Source: Ulota crispa
Taxonomy: Eukaryota > Streptophyta > Bryopsida > Orthotrichales > Orthotrichaceae
DNA: 64,000 nt
Assembly: GCA_963920765.1 (NCBI GenBank)
Contig: OY987249.1
Coordinates: 19,874,483-19,938,482, forward strand
Reading direction: 5' to 3'
The notes under the pieces were generated by a model. That model was given only the letters and a program-made list of their open reading frames with translations. It ran no database searches and had not been told where the DNA came from. Both the position numbers and the translations under genes were made by a program. Shown one piece after another: positions 39,347 through 49,234 of this stretch. Within the stretch, counting starts at the first letter, position 1. Each line of letters begins with the position of its first letter.

Positions 39347-40383
39347 TATGCAGTTTGCTTAACATATTTATGGAGTTCCAACTATTTGGGGTGGGGAGTT
39401 GGCCCGTCGTTCGTCACCGACGGCCACGACGACTATCATCAAGATGCAAGCTTTTGATGGTTATCTCAAACTTCGACCAGTGATTCTACAATCATGTCTG
39501 ATGCACTTCAGTGCATTCCGTAAAGATCGCTATTGCAGTGAACGAGGCAACACAGATGAGATTGGGAGTAACCTCGATTCAATTAGAGTAATTCCGAGGG
39601 AAACTGGAGTATGAATTGGTATTATTTGCAGTTCAGGATTTCTTAGTCATCATACTTTCTTTGCCAAAATGAAACGCCATTCCTCCCAAGCAAGTTGCTG
39701 TAGTTATGCTCCATCCCCCATTGAAGTTGTGTGTGGCAATCGAATTGAATCATTAGGGGTAGTCACGGCACTTTCATGCGCGCCCGTGGAGAATGAGAAC
39801 GTTGTCGAGTTGGTAGTGGCTACGGGAGCTTGAGTTTTTCTTCGCGTGTGAAACTTGTTAGCGTCCCATTTTTCTCCTTCAGAGCTGAATGAGCTAGCAT
39901 GTGACTTCTTACATGATCTACTCGTTTTCTCTGCTCGTGAATTGCTTTTCACCCTAGTTTTTTCTGCTCCTCCAATCGTTGACCATGCTACCTTTCTCTA
40001 AGTAAACCATTCTTCATTCTCCAAAACACACAAATGGGGATGTCACAGCATCTTCACAAAGAACGAGCTCCTATTGGCTCCTCTTTTCTCTCCATAACTT
40101 CTCAATCTTCATTCTCTTTTCATTCTCTAAGAAGCCGTGACTACCACTATTGTAACAACAATCGCATTGAATTTCCAAAAAATATTGCAACAATTCTTTA
40201 ACGGACTCCGATTTTGAGGAATGCACTGATTTATTTGAATTAGTGTTTTAATTTTTTCTTGGTGACAAAATCTGTACAAATTTGTGCTCTTGCTTGTTTA
40301 CATGTGGATTTTTCTATCCACCGTCTTGCCAACATCTACTCAACTGTCTTCCTCTATTTGGTAGAACTTAAGTTAAATCAATA
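39347..40383. other. Intergenic DNA downstream of VHA-E
   Basis: Contains the presumed VHA-E 3' untranslated region, then a gradual fall in GC to the Helitron-like array. No other feature recognised. Confidence 0.4.
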
Positions 40384-40752
40384 CTAGTATACTATCCGTT
40401 ATACCAATGGGATTATGCCCCCCACCTCTTATCCTCCTGTCCCCTATCCACTTGCCTCCTATTCCCATGCTCCCTATCCCCGTGCCCCTATCCCCATGTC
40501 CCCTATCCCCATGCCTCCTATCCTTGTGCTTCCTATCCCTGTGCCCTTTTTTGGTCAAGAGAAAGTTGTGGTGCAACTGCCAGTGACGATGCAACTGCTA
40601 GTGACATGTTGTTAACGTCTAGTGAACCCATAAAGTGATTTTATTATATTCCATTTATAACTTTCAGATTCCAATCATGCCCGACCTTCTCCTAGTCATG
40701 CCCAATCCTAATTGATTGATGACTAATTGAATGGCGTTCTATTATATATATA
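40384..40752 (-). mobile_element. Helitron-like tandem element 1
   Basis: The given strand starts CTAGTATACTATCCGTTATA, which on the minus strand is a 3' end of the form hairpin, short spacer, CTAG. About 8 units of a 15-16-bp minisatellite follow (about 40419-40545), then a unique tail shared with elements 2 and 3 (GAAAGTTGTGGTGCAACTGC, GTCTAGTGAA, CATGCCC.ACC..). The other end (TTCTATTATATATATA) has lost the canonical GA. Confidence 0.55.
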
Positions 40753-41483
40753 CTAGTATACTACCCATCATATCGACTGGTTTATGCCCCCCACCTCCTA
40801 TCCCCGTGCTCCTTGATCTTTGTGCCCCCATATTGCCGTGCCTTCTATCCTTGTGCCCCCTTATCCATGTGGCCCCTTATCCTTGTGTCCTCTTATCCTC
40901 GTGCCCCCTTATCCCTGTGCCCCCTTATTCCTGTGCCCCCTTATTCTTGTGCCCCCTTATCCCTGTGGCCCCTTATCTCCATGACCCTTTATTCCCGTGT
41001 CCTCTTATCTCCATGCCCCCTTATCCCTGTGGCCCTTTATCCCCGTGTCCTCTTATCCCCATGCCCCCTTATCCATGTGGCCCCTTATCCCTATGCCCCC
41101 TTATTCCCGTGCCCCCTTATTCCCGTGCCCCCTTATTCCCGTGCCCCCTTATTCCCATGCCCCTTTATTCCCGTGCCCCCTTATTCCCGTGCCCCCTTAT
41201 TCCTGTGCCCCCTTATTCTTGTGCCCCCTCATTCCTGTGCCCCCTTATCCCCGTGCCTTCTTTTGGCCGAGAGAAAGTTGTGGTGCAACTGCCAATGACA
41301 ATGCAACTGCCACTGACTTGTTAATAATGTCTAGTGAAGCACATAAAAGAGAGTCATAGGTGATTTTACTTTATCCATATATACCTTTTCAATCCTATCC
41401 TAATCATGCCCAACCCTAACTGATTGAACGCTATTACATGATAGGCCCTAACTGACTAATGGCTATTCTTTTATTAATATAGA
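40753..41483 (-). mobile_element. Helitron-like tandem element 2, longest minisatellite
   Basis: Bounded by CTAGTATACTACCCATC on the given strand and ...CTTTTATTAATATAGA at the other side, that is, minus-strand 5' TCTATATTAATAAAAG. It holds about 29 units of GTGCCCCCTTATTCCC between 40798 and 41265. The tail AGAGAGTCATAGGTGATTTT...CTAACTGATTGAACG is nearly identical in element 3. The large proline/leucine-rich open frames here are translations of the minisatellite. Confidence 0.6.
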
Positions 41484-41812
41484 CTAGTATACTGCCCATT
41501 GTATCAACGCGTTTATGCCCCCCACCCCCTATCCCCGTGCTCATTGATCCTTGTCCTCCCATATTGCTGTGCCCTTTATCCCTGTGCCTCTATTTGCGTG
41601 CCCCTTTATCCGCGTGCCCCTTTATCCTTGTGTCTTCTATCCCCATGTCTTCCCATCTCAGTGCCCCTTTATCCCTGTGTCCCCTTATCCCATGCCCCCT
41701 TATCCCCATACCCCCTTATCCTCGTGCCCCCTTATTCCCATGCCCCCTTATTCTCGTGCCCCCTTATTCCCGTGCCCCCTTATTCCCATGCCCCTTTTAT
41801 TCCCATGCCCTT
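40798..41812 (-). repeat. 16-bp G-rich minisatellite (GGGAATAAGGGGGCAC on the minus strand)
   Basis: Two main blocks (40798-41265 and 41524-41812) lie inside Helitron-like elements 2 and 3. Units vary mainly at TTATTCC/TTATCC and CGTG/CATG/TGTG. On the minus strand each pair of units supplies four runs of three or more G separated by 3-5 bases (GGG-AATAA-GGGGG-CAC-GGG-AATAA-GGGGG), which fits the usual potential G-quadruplex pattern. Confidence 0.85.
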
Positions 41813-42047
41813 TTTTGGCCAAGGGAAAGTTGTGGTGCAATTACCAGTGACGGTGCAAGTGCCAATGACTTGTTGTTAACGTCTAGTGAAGCAGATAAAA
41901 GAGAGTCATAGGTGATTTTACTTTATCCATATATACCTTTTTGATCCTAGTCATGCCCAAACCTAACTTATGCCGGACCCTAACTGATTGAACGATGTTA
42001 TATGATAGGCCCTAACTGAATGAACACTATTCTTTTATTAATATAGA
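41484..42047 (-). mobile_element. Helitron-like tandem element 3
   Basis: It begins CTAGTATACTGCCCATTG immediately after the GA that closes element 2, with no base between. It carries about 18 minisatellite units (41524-41812) and ends TTATTAATATAGA at 42047. On the minus strand the end is a TCTATATTAATAAAAG start. Confidence 0.6.
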
Positions 42048-42049
42048 TA

Positions 42050-42332
42050 CTAGTTTACTCACCCGTTGTACAAACAGGTTGATTCTTGTGCCCCTATCTC
42101 CGTGCCCCTGTCTCTGTGCCCCCCTATTCCTGCTCCCCTATCCTATCCCCGTGACTTCTATCATGTGCCCCCAAATTTTACTTTGTTCCATTTATAACTT
42201 TAGTTAAACTTGTACTCTACTCTACTTTTTAGGTGGAACTAAAGATGAACTTTGCGGAATCGTCCTCCCCACCCATGGAACAGTCGAATTTGACTACCAC
42301 CACCACCGCACAATATTTTGTTATTGTATAGA
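42050..42332 (-). mobile_element. Helitron-like tandem element 4, short
   Basis: Starts CTAGTTTACTCACCCGTTGT after a two-base TA spacer. On the minus strand ACCTGTTTGTACAACGGGT can fold into a 7-bp stem, 7 bases before CTAG. About 6 loose minisatellite units lie at 42078-42170. The far end is TTATTGTATAGA. Confidence 0.55.
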
Positions 42333-42334
42333 TA

Positions 42335-42538
42335 TAGTTTACGTACCCGTTGTACCAACAGAGGCATTAAATATTAAATGTAAAAGGTGCAACAATAGAA
42401 AACGTAAAAGGTGCAACTTGTTAAATAATGAAAATGTAAAAGGTGGAACTTACATGCATGGAATGCAACTCATAGTTGCATTCAAACTCTTTACTTTTCA
42501 TCCAAAATGGAGTCTTGAGATTCTTTTATAGATATAGA
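42335..42538 (-). mobile_element. Helitron-like tandem element 5, degenerate
   Basis: TAGTTTACGTACCCGTTGTACCAACAG matches the terminal hairpin region of element 4, with the CTAG reduced to TAG. The other end reads on the minus strand TCTATATCTATAAAAGAATC. No minisatellite. Internal GTAAAAGGTGCAAC/GTAAAAGGTGGAAC is a short repeat of about three copies. Confidence 0.4.
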
Positions 42539-42687
42539 TAGATGATGCAACTTCAAAGGATTGGCACCTTCCTAAGCGAGCATGTGGAACTTTAATCTTG
42601 TCCTTGTTTCTAAGAGCTTTGCAAGATACTCAAGTAAATCCTAAAATAAATACTTAAACTAGTCGTTCATTGTTAGAAAACCAAAAT

Positions 42688-43118
42688 TATTGATAGGAAT
42701 TGATATATGTATCACCCCTTTTTTACTGTTCTACCACACCTACTATATATGGCCAATATTTATGATATTAAAATAGACGTGGACCACTAGAAAATACATC
42801 ACTAATTTGATAAATACAACTTAACATTAAAGTTGCAATTTTCGTTTAGTTTTTTAGCTGTGGATCTTGCTCATGGTATCAATTAAAACATCTAAATTAT
42901 ACTTAGTTCAAATCAAAAAATTTAATTGATACTATGAGTGAGAACATGAGTTGACTTTTTCTCAAAGTTACAGCTTCTATGTGAAGTTGTAATTTCATAC
43001 TAGTGATGTTTTTCCCATAGTCCACACCTATTTTGTATTTGTAAATATTAGCCATATATAGTAGGTGTGGTAGAATAGTCAATAAATAGTGGTACATACA
43101 TCAATTCCCTTATCAATA
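42688..43118. mobile_element. Foldback MITE-like element with TATTGATARGGAATTGAT ends
   Basis: The left arm (TTGATAGGAATTGATATATG, CTACCACACCTACTATATAT, TGGCCAATATTTA, ACATCACTA) pairs with the right arm read in reverse (TTGATAAGGGAATTGATG, CTACCACACCTACTATATAT, TGGCTAATATTTA, ACATCACTA). Arms are about 200 bp each and the element about 431 bp. It directly follows the Helitron-like array. Confidence 0.75.
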
Positions 43119-44029
43119 TACTAGATACAAAGTTTATTAGATCTCAAAGCTCAAGCAATTCCTACTCTAAACACATGGAATTGCTTTGTTTATGTATTAA
43201 CTGTTTAACCCTTAAAGGATTGTGCTACTATAATACATACTATGTATGCTGCTGTATTACTAGCATTTGCTACCAAGAAAAAGCTTTAATTTGGGATCTT
43301 GATTACCTCACTAGAACAACATCAATCTCTATTCTAACTTCTTTGTTGATCTCAAATGTAATAAAGGTGTGGATGCACTCCAAATACAAGAAAAATACTT
43401 TGTATTGTATTGGTTGCAAAGGGTTGTTTGGTTGTTCAAGGATTAAGAGCCACACTCATTTTCACAAAATCCACTAGAAATAGGGGTGATAAATTTAGAT
43501 GTGCAGTTGAATCAAATATGGACCTAATTTGAATAATCCAACCATACAAATGTGAAGGACACCTTTCTTATTGTAATGTATCAAAATTTCAATTAGATCT
43601 ACCATTGGAGATGAAATACTATAATGATTGAGTAAGCTGTATGTGGGTTTTTTTTAGTTTTTCATGCTTGTATGGTTTTGAATGTTAATGCTTCATGCAA
43701 GCTTTGATTGAGAAGAGCCTTACATTTCTAGAAAGCAAAATTTCCCACCTTTCTAATAAAATTAGTTTCACACAAAAAAGATAAAAATAGCAATCACAAT
43801 GTGTAGCTAAATGAACAAAAAGGGTAAAACATCCCACTTTCTTTGCTACCCTAAAACAATTCTACACAAAATTTGATAACTATTATGGAAAATTCAATTG
43901 GTAAAATCAATCAAGAATTGGCCTTAAATGTAGGATGACAAGCTTTAAAGATGAAATGACAACACTACTTCAATAGATCTTCAAATACTAAAATTATATT
44001 GCTACCGTATAGGAAAACAATACTAGCGT
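43119..44029. repeat. AT-rich DNA containing a second copy of the TruB-upstream repeat
   Basis: 43204-43410 (TTTAACCCTTAAAGGATTG ... TACAAGAAAAATACTTTG) matches 31843-32030 in the same orientation. The remainder to 44029 holds nothing recognised. Confidence 0.5.
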
Positions 44030-44971
44030 ATGGAAGATGGGGAATTCAAAGATTTGTGTGGGCATCTAATTTTTTCCTCATTCCGACATTTATTGAAGAA
44101 GTTAAAAATGAATTTATGAGAATTTTAGTTAGGCGGGTAGCCCAAAAACTTCTTTGAAGATTGCATTTTTTAAAATAAAAATTTAAGGTTAGTTCTTTAC
44201 TTACGTATATGTGGGAAGCTTTGAATCATTCAATTCTAATTGATGAGATGGAAGTTATGAGAAGTTTTAGTTTGCAAGTAAGGTAGGAGCACCCATAAGC
44301 GTCAATCTAAGGGTTTTGAACATGATGAGTATCAATAAACAGCTAGCAAATTTTAGGATCCTATTAGGAATAGAAACATAATGAGCTTGCAATTTTGAAT
44401 GTATTATTTGGATACTGTGAGAATAAGTTGTGAAATTTTAAAGAGCAAACTGCCATTGTATCCATAACCACTTATAAGATTTCATATTCACATGTTGTAC
44501 ATCCTTGTCATTACATCTATTTACTTCCAAAGATTTTCCAAGATTTCAGAGCTAAAGGTTATGGGGACAACGTTGCTTATGGGTGCTCCTACCTTAAGAG
44601 TGGAAAATCTCAAAACCATGCCTACATGCAAACTAAAACTTCTCATAACTTTTATCTCATCAATAGAATTGAATGATTCAAAGCTTCCCATATATATGTA
44701 AGTCTAAAGAACTAATCTCAAATTTTTATTTTAAAAAATTCAATTTTTAAAGAAGTTTTTGGGCTGCCTGCTAATCAAAAATTCTCATATATTCATTTTT
44801 GACTTCTTCAATAAATGTCAGAATGAGGAAGAAATTAGATGCTCACACAAATCTTTGAATTCCCCATCTTCCATAAAAGTTTCAAAAAATTACACAAAGT
44901 AGTTTAGCCATAAGTACATGCCCAAAATCTCATTTGTCTGCCATAGGGACAAGTGGTCCTTTAGAGGTTAA
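44030..44971. mobile_element. Palindromic foldback element (15750-16476 family) split by a nested MITE
   Basis: The left arm (44030-44278: GGGGAATTCAAAGATTTGTGTGGG, CATTCCGACATTTATTGAAG, TGATGAGATGGAAGTTATGAG) and right arm (44597-44971, ending GTCCTTTAGAGGTTAA) are inverted copies of each other and match the arms of the 15750-16476 element. The outer ~90 bp of the left arm are missing or unrecognisable. The centre is occupied by the 44279-44596 element. Confidence 0.75.
44279..44596. mobile_element. MITE-like element, TAAGGTAGG family, copy B (nested)
   Basis: It has perfect 21-base inverted ends, TAAGGTAGGAGCACCCATAA(G) and (C)TTATGGGTGCTCCTACCTTA, and is 318 bp in total. It sits in the loop of the palindromic element at 44030-44971 and is therefore a younger insertion. 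It is related to copy A at 3387-3764. Confidence 0.75.
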
Positions 44972-46029
44972 AACAAATTGAAATTTGTTAGAATTTTGCA
45001 ATTAAAATTTGACATTCTTCTTGCATATTTGATGTACTATATTGTTGCTTTAATCCATCTTTGACAATAAATGGATACAGATTTTGAAGCCATGCTATAT
45101 AAACACTATTATTTTACAACTCACATACCCAATTTCATTGTTATTTCTTTAGATGGATGCAAAATTCTTGTGTTTACATGCATCCTTCAAGGCCAAATTC
45201 CAAATTATTGAGCAATTTCAATATAAAGGCCAAAAACCACTCCATGCTACCAAAGTATGGTTGGGTGGTCCTTAAAGGGTTAACCCTTGAACACCCTAGA
45301 GGACAAAAAGTGTCCTTGCATGATTTCAAAGTCTTGTTTGAGGCATTGGATCTAATTTTTTGATCTTGCTATAAACTACAATTATGAAGGCATTCAAGTA
45401 GTCCATGCCAACAGAGTAATGGCAAAGAAAGTCAAAAATTGTACAAGTATTGCAAGAGATTTGATTGGGTGAAACACCATACGGGGGTTGGTGGCAAGCA
45501 ATATTTTACAAGTTGCAACTAGTTAATATCCTTTGGAAGCTTTATTGTGTGTGCTTTGTGGTAGCGGGAAATATGTTGGCAAAGGTTCTAGCACGTTCTA
45601 GACTCTTATAATGGCAACTCTCACCAACTATGCCGGTCATCGTTTTCTGTGCAATAGCAATTTGAAACCCCAAAACTTGACATAAAAAGAAGTGCAATCT
45701 TCAATAATTTACAAATGTGTGCATTCACATCTAATCTTGCTACTCACAAAAATTGAAATGAATTAGGGGCTTATAGAATTTAATAAAAATCATCAAGTAG
45801 CAACCACCTACCAAAAAATGAGATTTGCCATCACATGTTGTTTGATCAAATGTTATAATATCCCATCTTCCATGATCAATTGTTCCCAAAATTTGCAAAC
45901 ATTTTCTAAATATATTGTAAGTAGGCGTTCCACTATTCTCAACGGTCACTTTTGGTGGATCAACTAATTGACTGAGATACAGTACATTAAATTTGTAGGT
46001 CTACCGAAGGGCTAATGACAGTCTAGAAA
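44972..46029. other. AT-rich intergenic DNA with one MITE-like end
   Basis: TTAACCCTTGAACACCCTAG at about 45280-45299 followed by AGGACAAAAAGTGTCC resembles the left end of the 6481/27004 family, but no right end was found. Confidence 0.4.
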
Positions 46030-46790
46030 TGTAACCCTAACTTTGCTGCAATACGCTTTTTGCTCTCATTTGTCGATTTCATTTATTTTTTAGACAATTT
46101 TGCAGTAAAGATATTCAGAATCTAGAAACGACAACCTTCTCGAAATCTCATAGTTTTTCCAAAAACTAAATTTACTGCCATCTCCTACATGACATTCTAC
46201 CAATGACGATTTCAATCCGGCAAGGGCAACTTCTTGCCACCCATACAAGCTCCGATGGAAAAACAATCGTGCGTTCGAGTATCTCCATCCATCCGCCAAA
46301 ATCGACATACCGTGTAGTAGTCTTAACAAAGAATAAAATGTGTTCGGACATAATGCCAGTAAAATCAAACGAGATCATCGCCTTGCGAGACGACGTGACG
46401 ACTCAGATGGCCTGCCCAACCGATATCGATCTGATAAAAAGTGATAGAGCCACCACCGCAAGTGCGAAGGTGACTGGCATCAGAATACAATGCAAGCAAA
46501 AATCTTGCATACCTATCAATACAAGTAAACCATTCCTGCCAATGTTTCAACCAATTTCCAGAAAACCAGGATCTCTCAACAACGCTGGGTCAAACCCTCC
46601 AGATCTGCCAAAATCCTTCCACGGTTCATGCACCCAGAACAAACTTCTACTTCCCAAAGAGCCTCTACAAATAGCCCACCAATAGCCGCTGAAATCCTCC
46701 ATTACAAAACTCTCGAACCAGTCGATCAATAGCTGACATGCGCCATACCTGTGTAACACCGTCCCCAAGTGTGGCTAGCTTGGTCCAAGC
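46030..46790. repeat. 0.7-kb direct repeat, copy 1 (downstream of the methyltransferase)
   Basis: It aligns with 48480-49150 in the same orientation. Shared blocks include TTTACTGCCATCT, GGAAAAACAATCG, CCGCCAAAATCGACATA, ACGACTCAGATGGCCTGCCC, AATCCTTCCACG and GCACCCAGAACAAA. Minus-strand translation gives broken segments, one containing VGDGSKFSFWK. That resembles the zf-RVT region of plant LINE retrotransposons, but the frame is repeatedly interrupted and the assignment is weak. Confidence 0.6.
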
Positions 46791-46990
46791 CGTCCCCGAT
46801 GAAGACGTTGGGACAGTTGAAGAAGAGTTGGTGTCAAGTGAAGAAAGCATCGATACTGACGAGTTCTGCCCCATTGACTAAAAAACCTGAAGGAGCGTTT
46901 GGTGTAACACAACTGCTCCTGTGCAATCTGACTTTCATTTACTCAGAGCCGAGCTTAGCGATGGTGATCTCGTTGACTGAAAGCATTCAT

Positions 46991-48029
46991 TCACACACTC
47001 TGTACGCCGTTGAATTTGTACAGATACAGATTGATACCATCCACTGTGGTCACCGTCGATGGCTCCAGGGCTGCGAAGGGCCAGCAGAACGACACCACAC
47101 GGGCCCCTGGTGGTAACTGCTGTCGCATCATGGGAAGTAATCGAGCGTTGCCCTTCGTGCTCAAATACAATGTGACTACGGTGGCTTTTGTCAGGTCCAC
47201 GGTAAATGCATCCTTTTGCTCCAGCGTTATTAAGTGCTGGAGATTCTCTTTCGCCACTGCTCTCTCCGCCTGTGCAAATAAAGCCGCGTCAAGCTCTACC
47301 CCGTAGCCTTGCGCACTGTAACCCTTGGCAGCTGGAAAGGGCACATCGTCAACAAAACGAAAGTCAGCTTGCAAGGTCGAAGGCTAATTCACAAGGAGGA
47401 TCCATGAGTAATACTCCCATCCAGCTCTCAATTTGAAACTACTGCAGAAAACCCGAGATGCGAAATGGAAAGGGCTCCGTCGCTTCAGCTTTGAGTAACC
47501 TAGACTGCATTTGCAAAAATAGTCGTAGGTTCAAAACAAAACATCTTCAGCTAAACTTCTCGCCAGATGAACAGGTTCCTGATAAGCATTTTCCCGTTGC
47601 AATTTTAGATTTGAGCATCGTAGTGCACTTTTTGAAATCTATCAAAATTAGGGTTGCAGCACAAATCATGGATTAACAGATCATAACATTATGCAAGCAA
47701 AAGCCGGCATAGTTTGGATCCGAGGCGTAAGTCATCCAAAACAGCTTATAGATACATAGCGATCGTCACAAAGCGCAATATTCACTAAAATTGGCCCGAA
47801 AGAGTGGAATGAGTAGAACGGTGGAGAGGAGGAAGATAGAGAACTGACCGGCAATGAGCAAGCGCGCATCGCCGCAGCCAAGGTCGACGACGCGGTCAGA
47901 AGAGCGGACGCCAGCAAGCTTGAGCATGCGGTGAGCAACGTGAGGGGGGGTGCCGACATGCGGTGCGAGACGGAAGCCCGTCCAGTAACGCAACCATAAT
48001 CCCAAGCGCAGCTTTTGTTCCACCGCCAT
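46991..48029 (-). CDS. Small class I SAM-dependent methyltransferase (FAM173/ATPSCKMT-like)
   Basis: Two exons, 47849-48029 and 46991-47331, with a GT-AG intron of 517 bp and a frame closing at 173 aa. Motif I VVDLGCGDARLLIAAA (residues 47-62) is split by the intron and binds the SAM methionine part. GYGVELD (69-75) ends with the acidic residue that binds the ribose. ATVVTLYL and ARVVSFCWPF follow in the order and spacing of the FAM173 family, whose animal members methylate lysines of mitochondrial ATP synthase c-subunit and ADP/ATP translocase. The preceding 'GTPPHVAHRMLKLAGV' block is also typical. No membrane helix or clear targeting peptide is seen; an upstream exon with a Met at 48144 is possible but its peptide has no family match. 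Target protein and compartment are not shown by the sequence. Direct repeats flank both sides. Confidence 0.75.
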
Positions 48030-48479
48030 TGCTGGAGTGGCGACACAGTGAGCGTATCAACCCTGAGGAACGGACCCCATCCACATGTGAGTCCAGTCCC
48101 TGTATCTTGCCTCCAGCGTGTCTCCACCACTCTACACTCTCCATGGCCTTATAGTTCCATGGTTCCTTATGGTGGGAAATGTTGGTTAGACTGGTGGTTA
48201 ACAGGAGACACTATTCACGTTTCGGACTTCGTCTACAAGGTACTCACGAAATCTCAAAACATGTTTTGATGCATTTTTCAAATTTTCCTTGCGCAGCCTT
48301 TGCCAAGGCTCTTCTATTCTCAACACTGAAGATTTCATTCAATAGATTCAAAAGGGTGTGTTGTTGCTCAGAATTTCATTGCTAAAGCACAATTGCAAGA
48401 TTGTCAACTTAATCCTAAAATCAACAATATTGTGGAGTTTATGGAACTGCTACGCATGTAAATAACAGAAAATCTAGGA

Positions 48480-49150
48480 GTGCTACCTTAACTTCGTTGC
48501 AATGCGTTTTTTTCTCCGATTTTTAGAATTCAAATTATGCAATAAAGATAACAAGGATCTAGATACAACGACATTCTCAAATTTACTGCCATCTGCTAAA
48601 AAATAACAACCTACAGAAGACGATCTGAATCCAAGAGCATCATCTCTTGAAAGCCACACAAGCTCAGACGGAAAAACAATCGAGCATACGAGTATAGCCA
48701 TCTCTCCGCCAAAATCGACATAGCGTACAATAATCTTAACAAAAAATAGAACGTTTTTCAACATAATGCCAGTGAAAAAAATGGATCAGCATCCGCCCGC
48801 AAAATCAACTAGAGAATCAAACTACCGTTACCGAGATCATTGCATAGAGTGACGGCGTGACGACTCAGATGGCCTGCCCAACCGACATCGATATAATAAA
48901 ATAGGACAGAGCCACGACCCCAAGTGCAAAGGAGGCTGGAAACAGCATATAATGCAACCATAGATCTTCAATACCTATCGATAGAAGTACACCATCCCTG
49001 CCGTTGGTCAAACAATTTCAAAAAGTACAACATCTCTCTCAACAAAGGTGCGGCTAATCCTCAGAGGCCCGGCAGAATCCTTCCACGCTTGGTGCACCCA
49101 GAACAAATTCCTACTTCCTAACCTCACCCGCAGAGCCTCAGCAAAGCTCC
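48480..49150. repeat. 0.7-kb direct repeat, copy 2 (between the methyltransferase and beta-adaptin)
   Basis: Homologous to 46030-46790 in the same orientation, with many small differences and some indels. It occupies most of the space between the methyltransferase start and the beta-adaptin stop codon, so part of it may be in the adaptin 3' untranslated region. Confidence 0.6.
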
Positions 49151-49234
49151 GCCCTACCCAAACTATCAACTAAGCTTGCTCGCATGCACCACTAATATGG
49201 GATGCACTGCCACCGCTACCAAGTCCTACACGTT

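Noticed and set aside
40731..41879. Long proline/leucine/cysteine-rich open frames (up to 197 codons) in all three plus frames
   Set aside because: They are translations of the 16-bp minisatellite. A 16-base unit not divisible by 3 keeps all frames open by chance and gives the same peptide pattern in each.
46090..46370. LINE reverse-transcriptase remnant (VGDGSKFSFWK)
   Set aside because: Only one short motif match with frame breaks around it; kept as an unclassified direct repeat instead.
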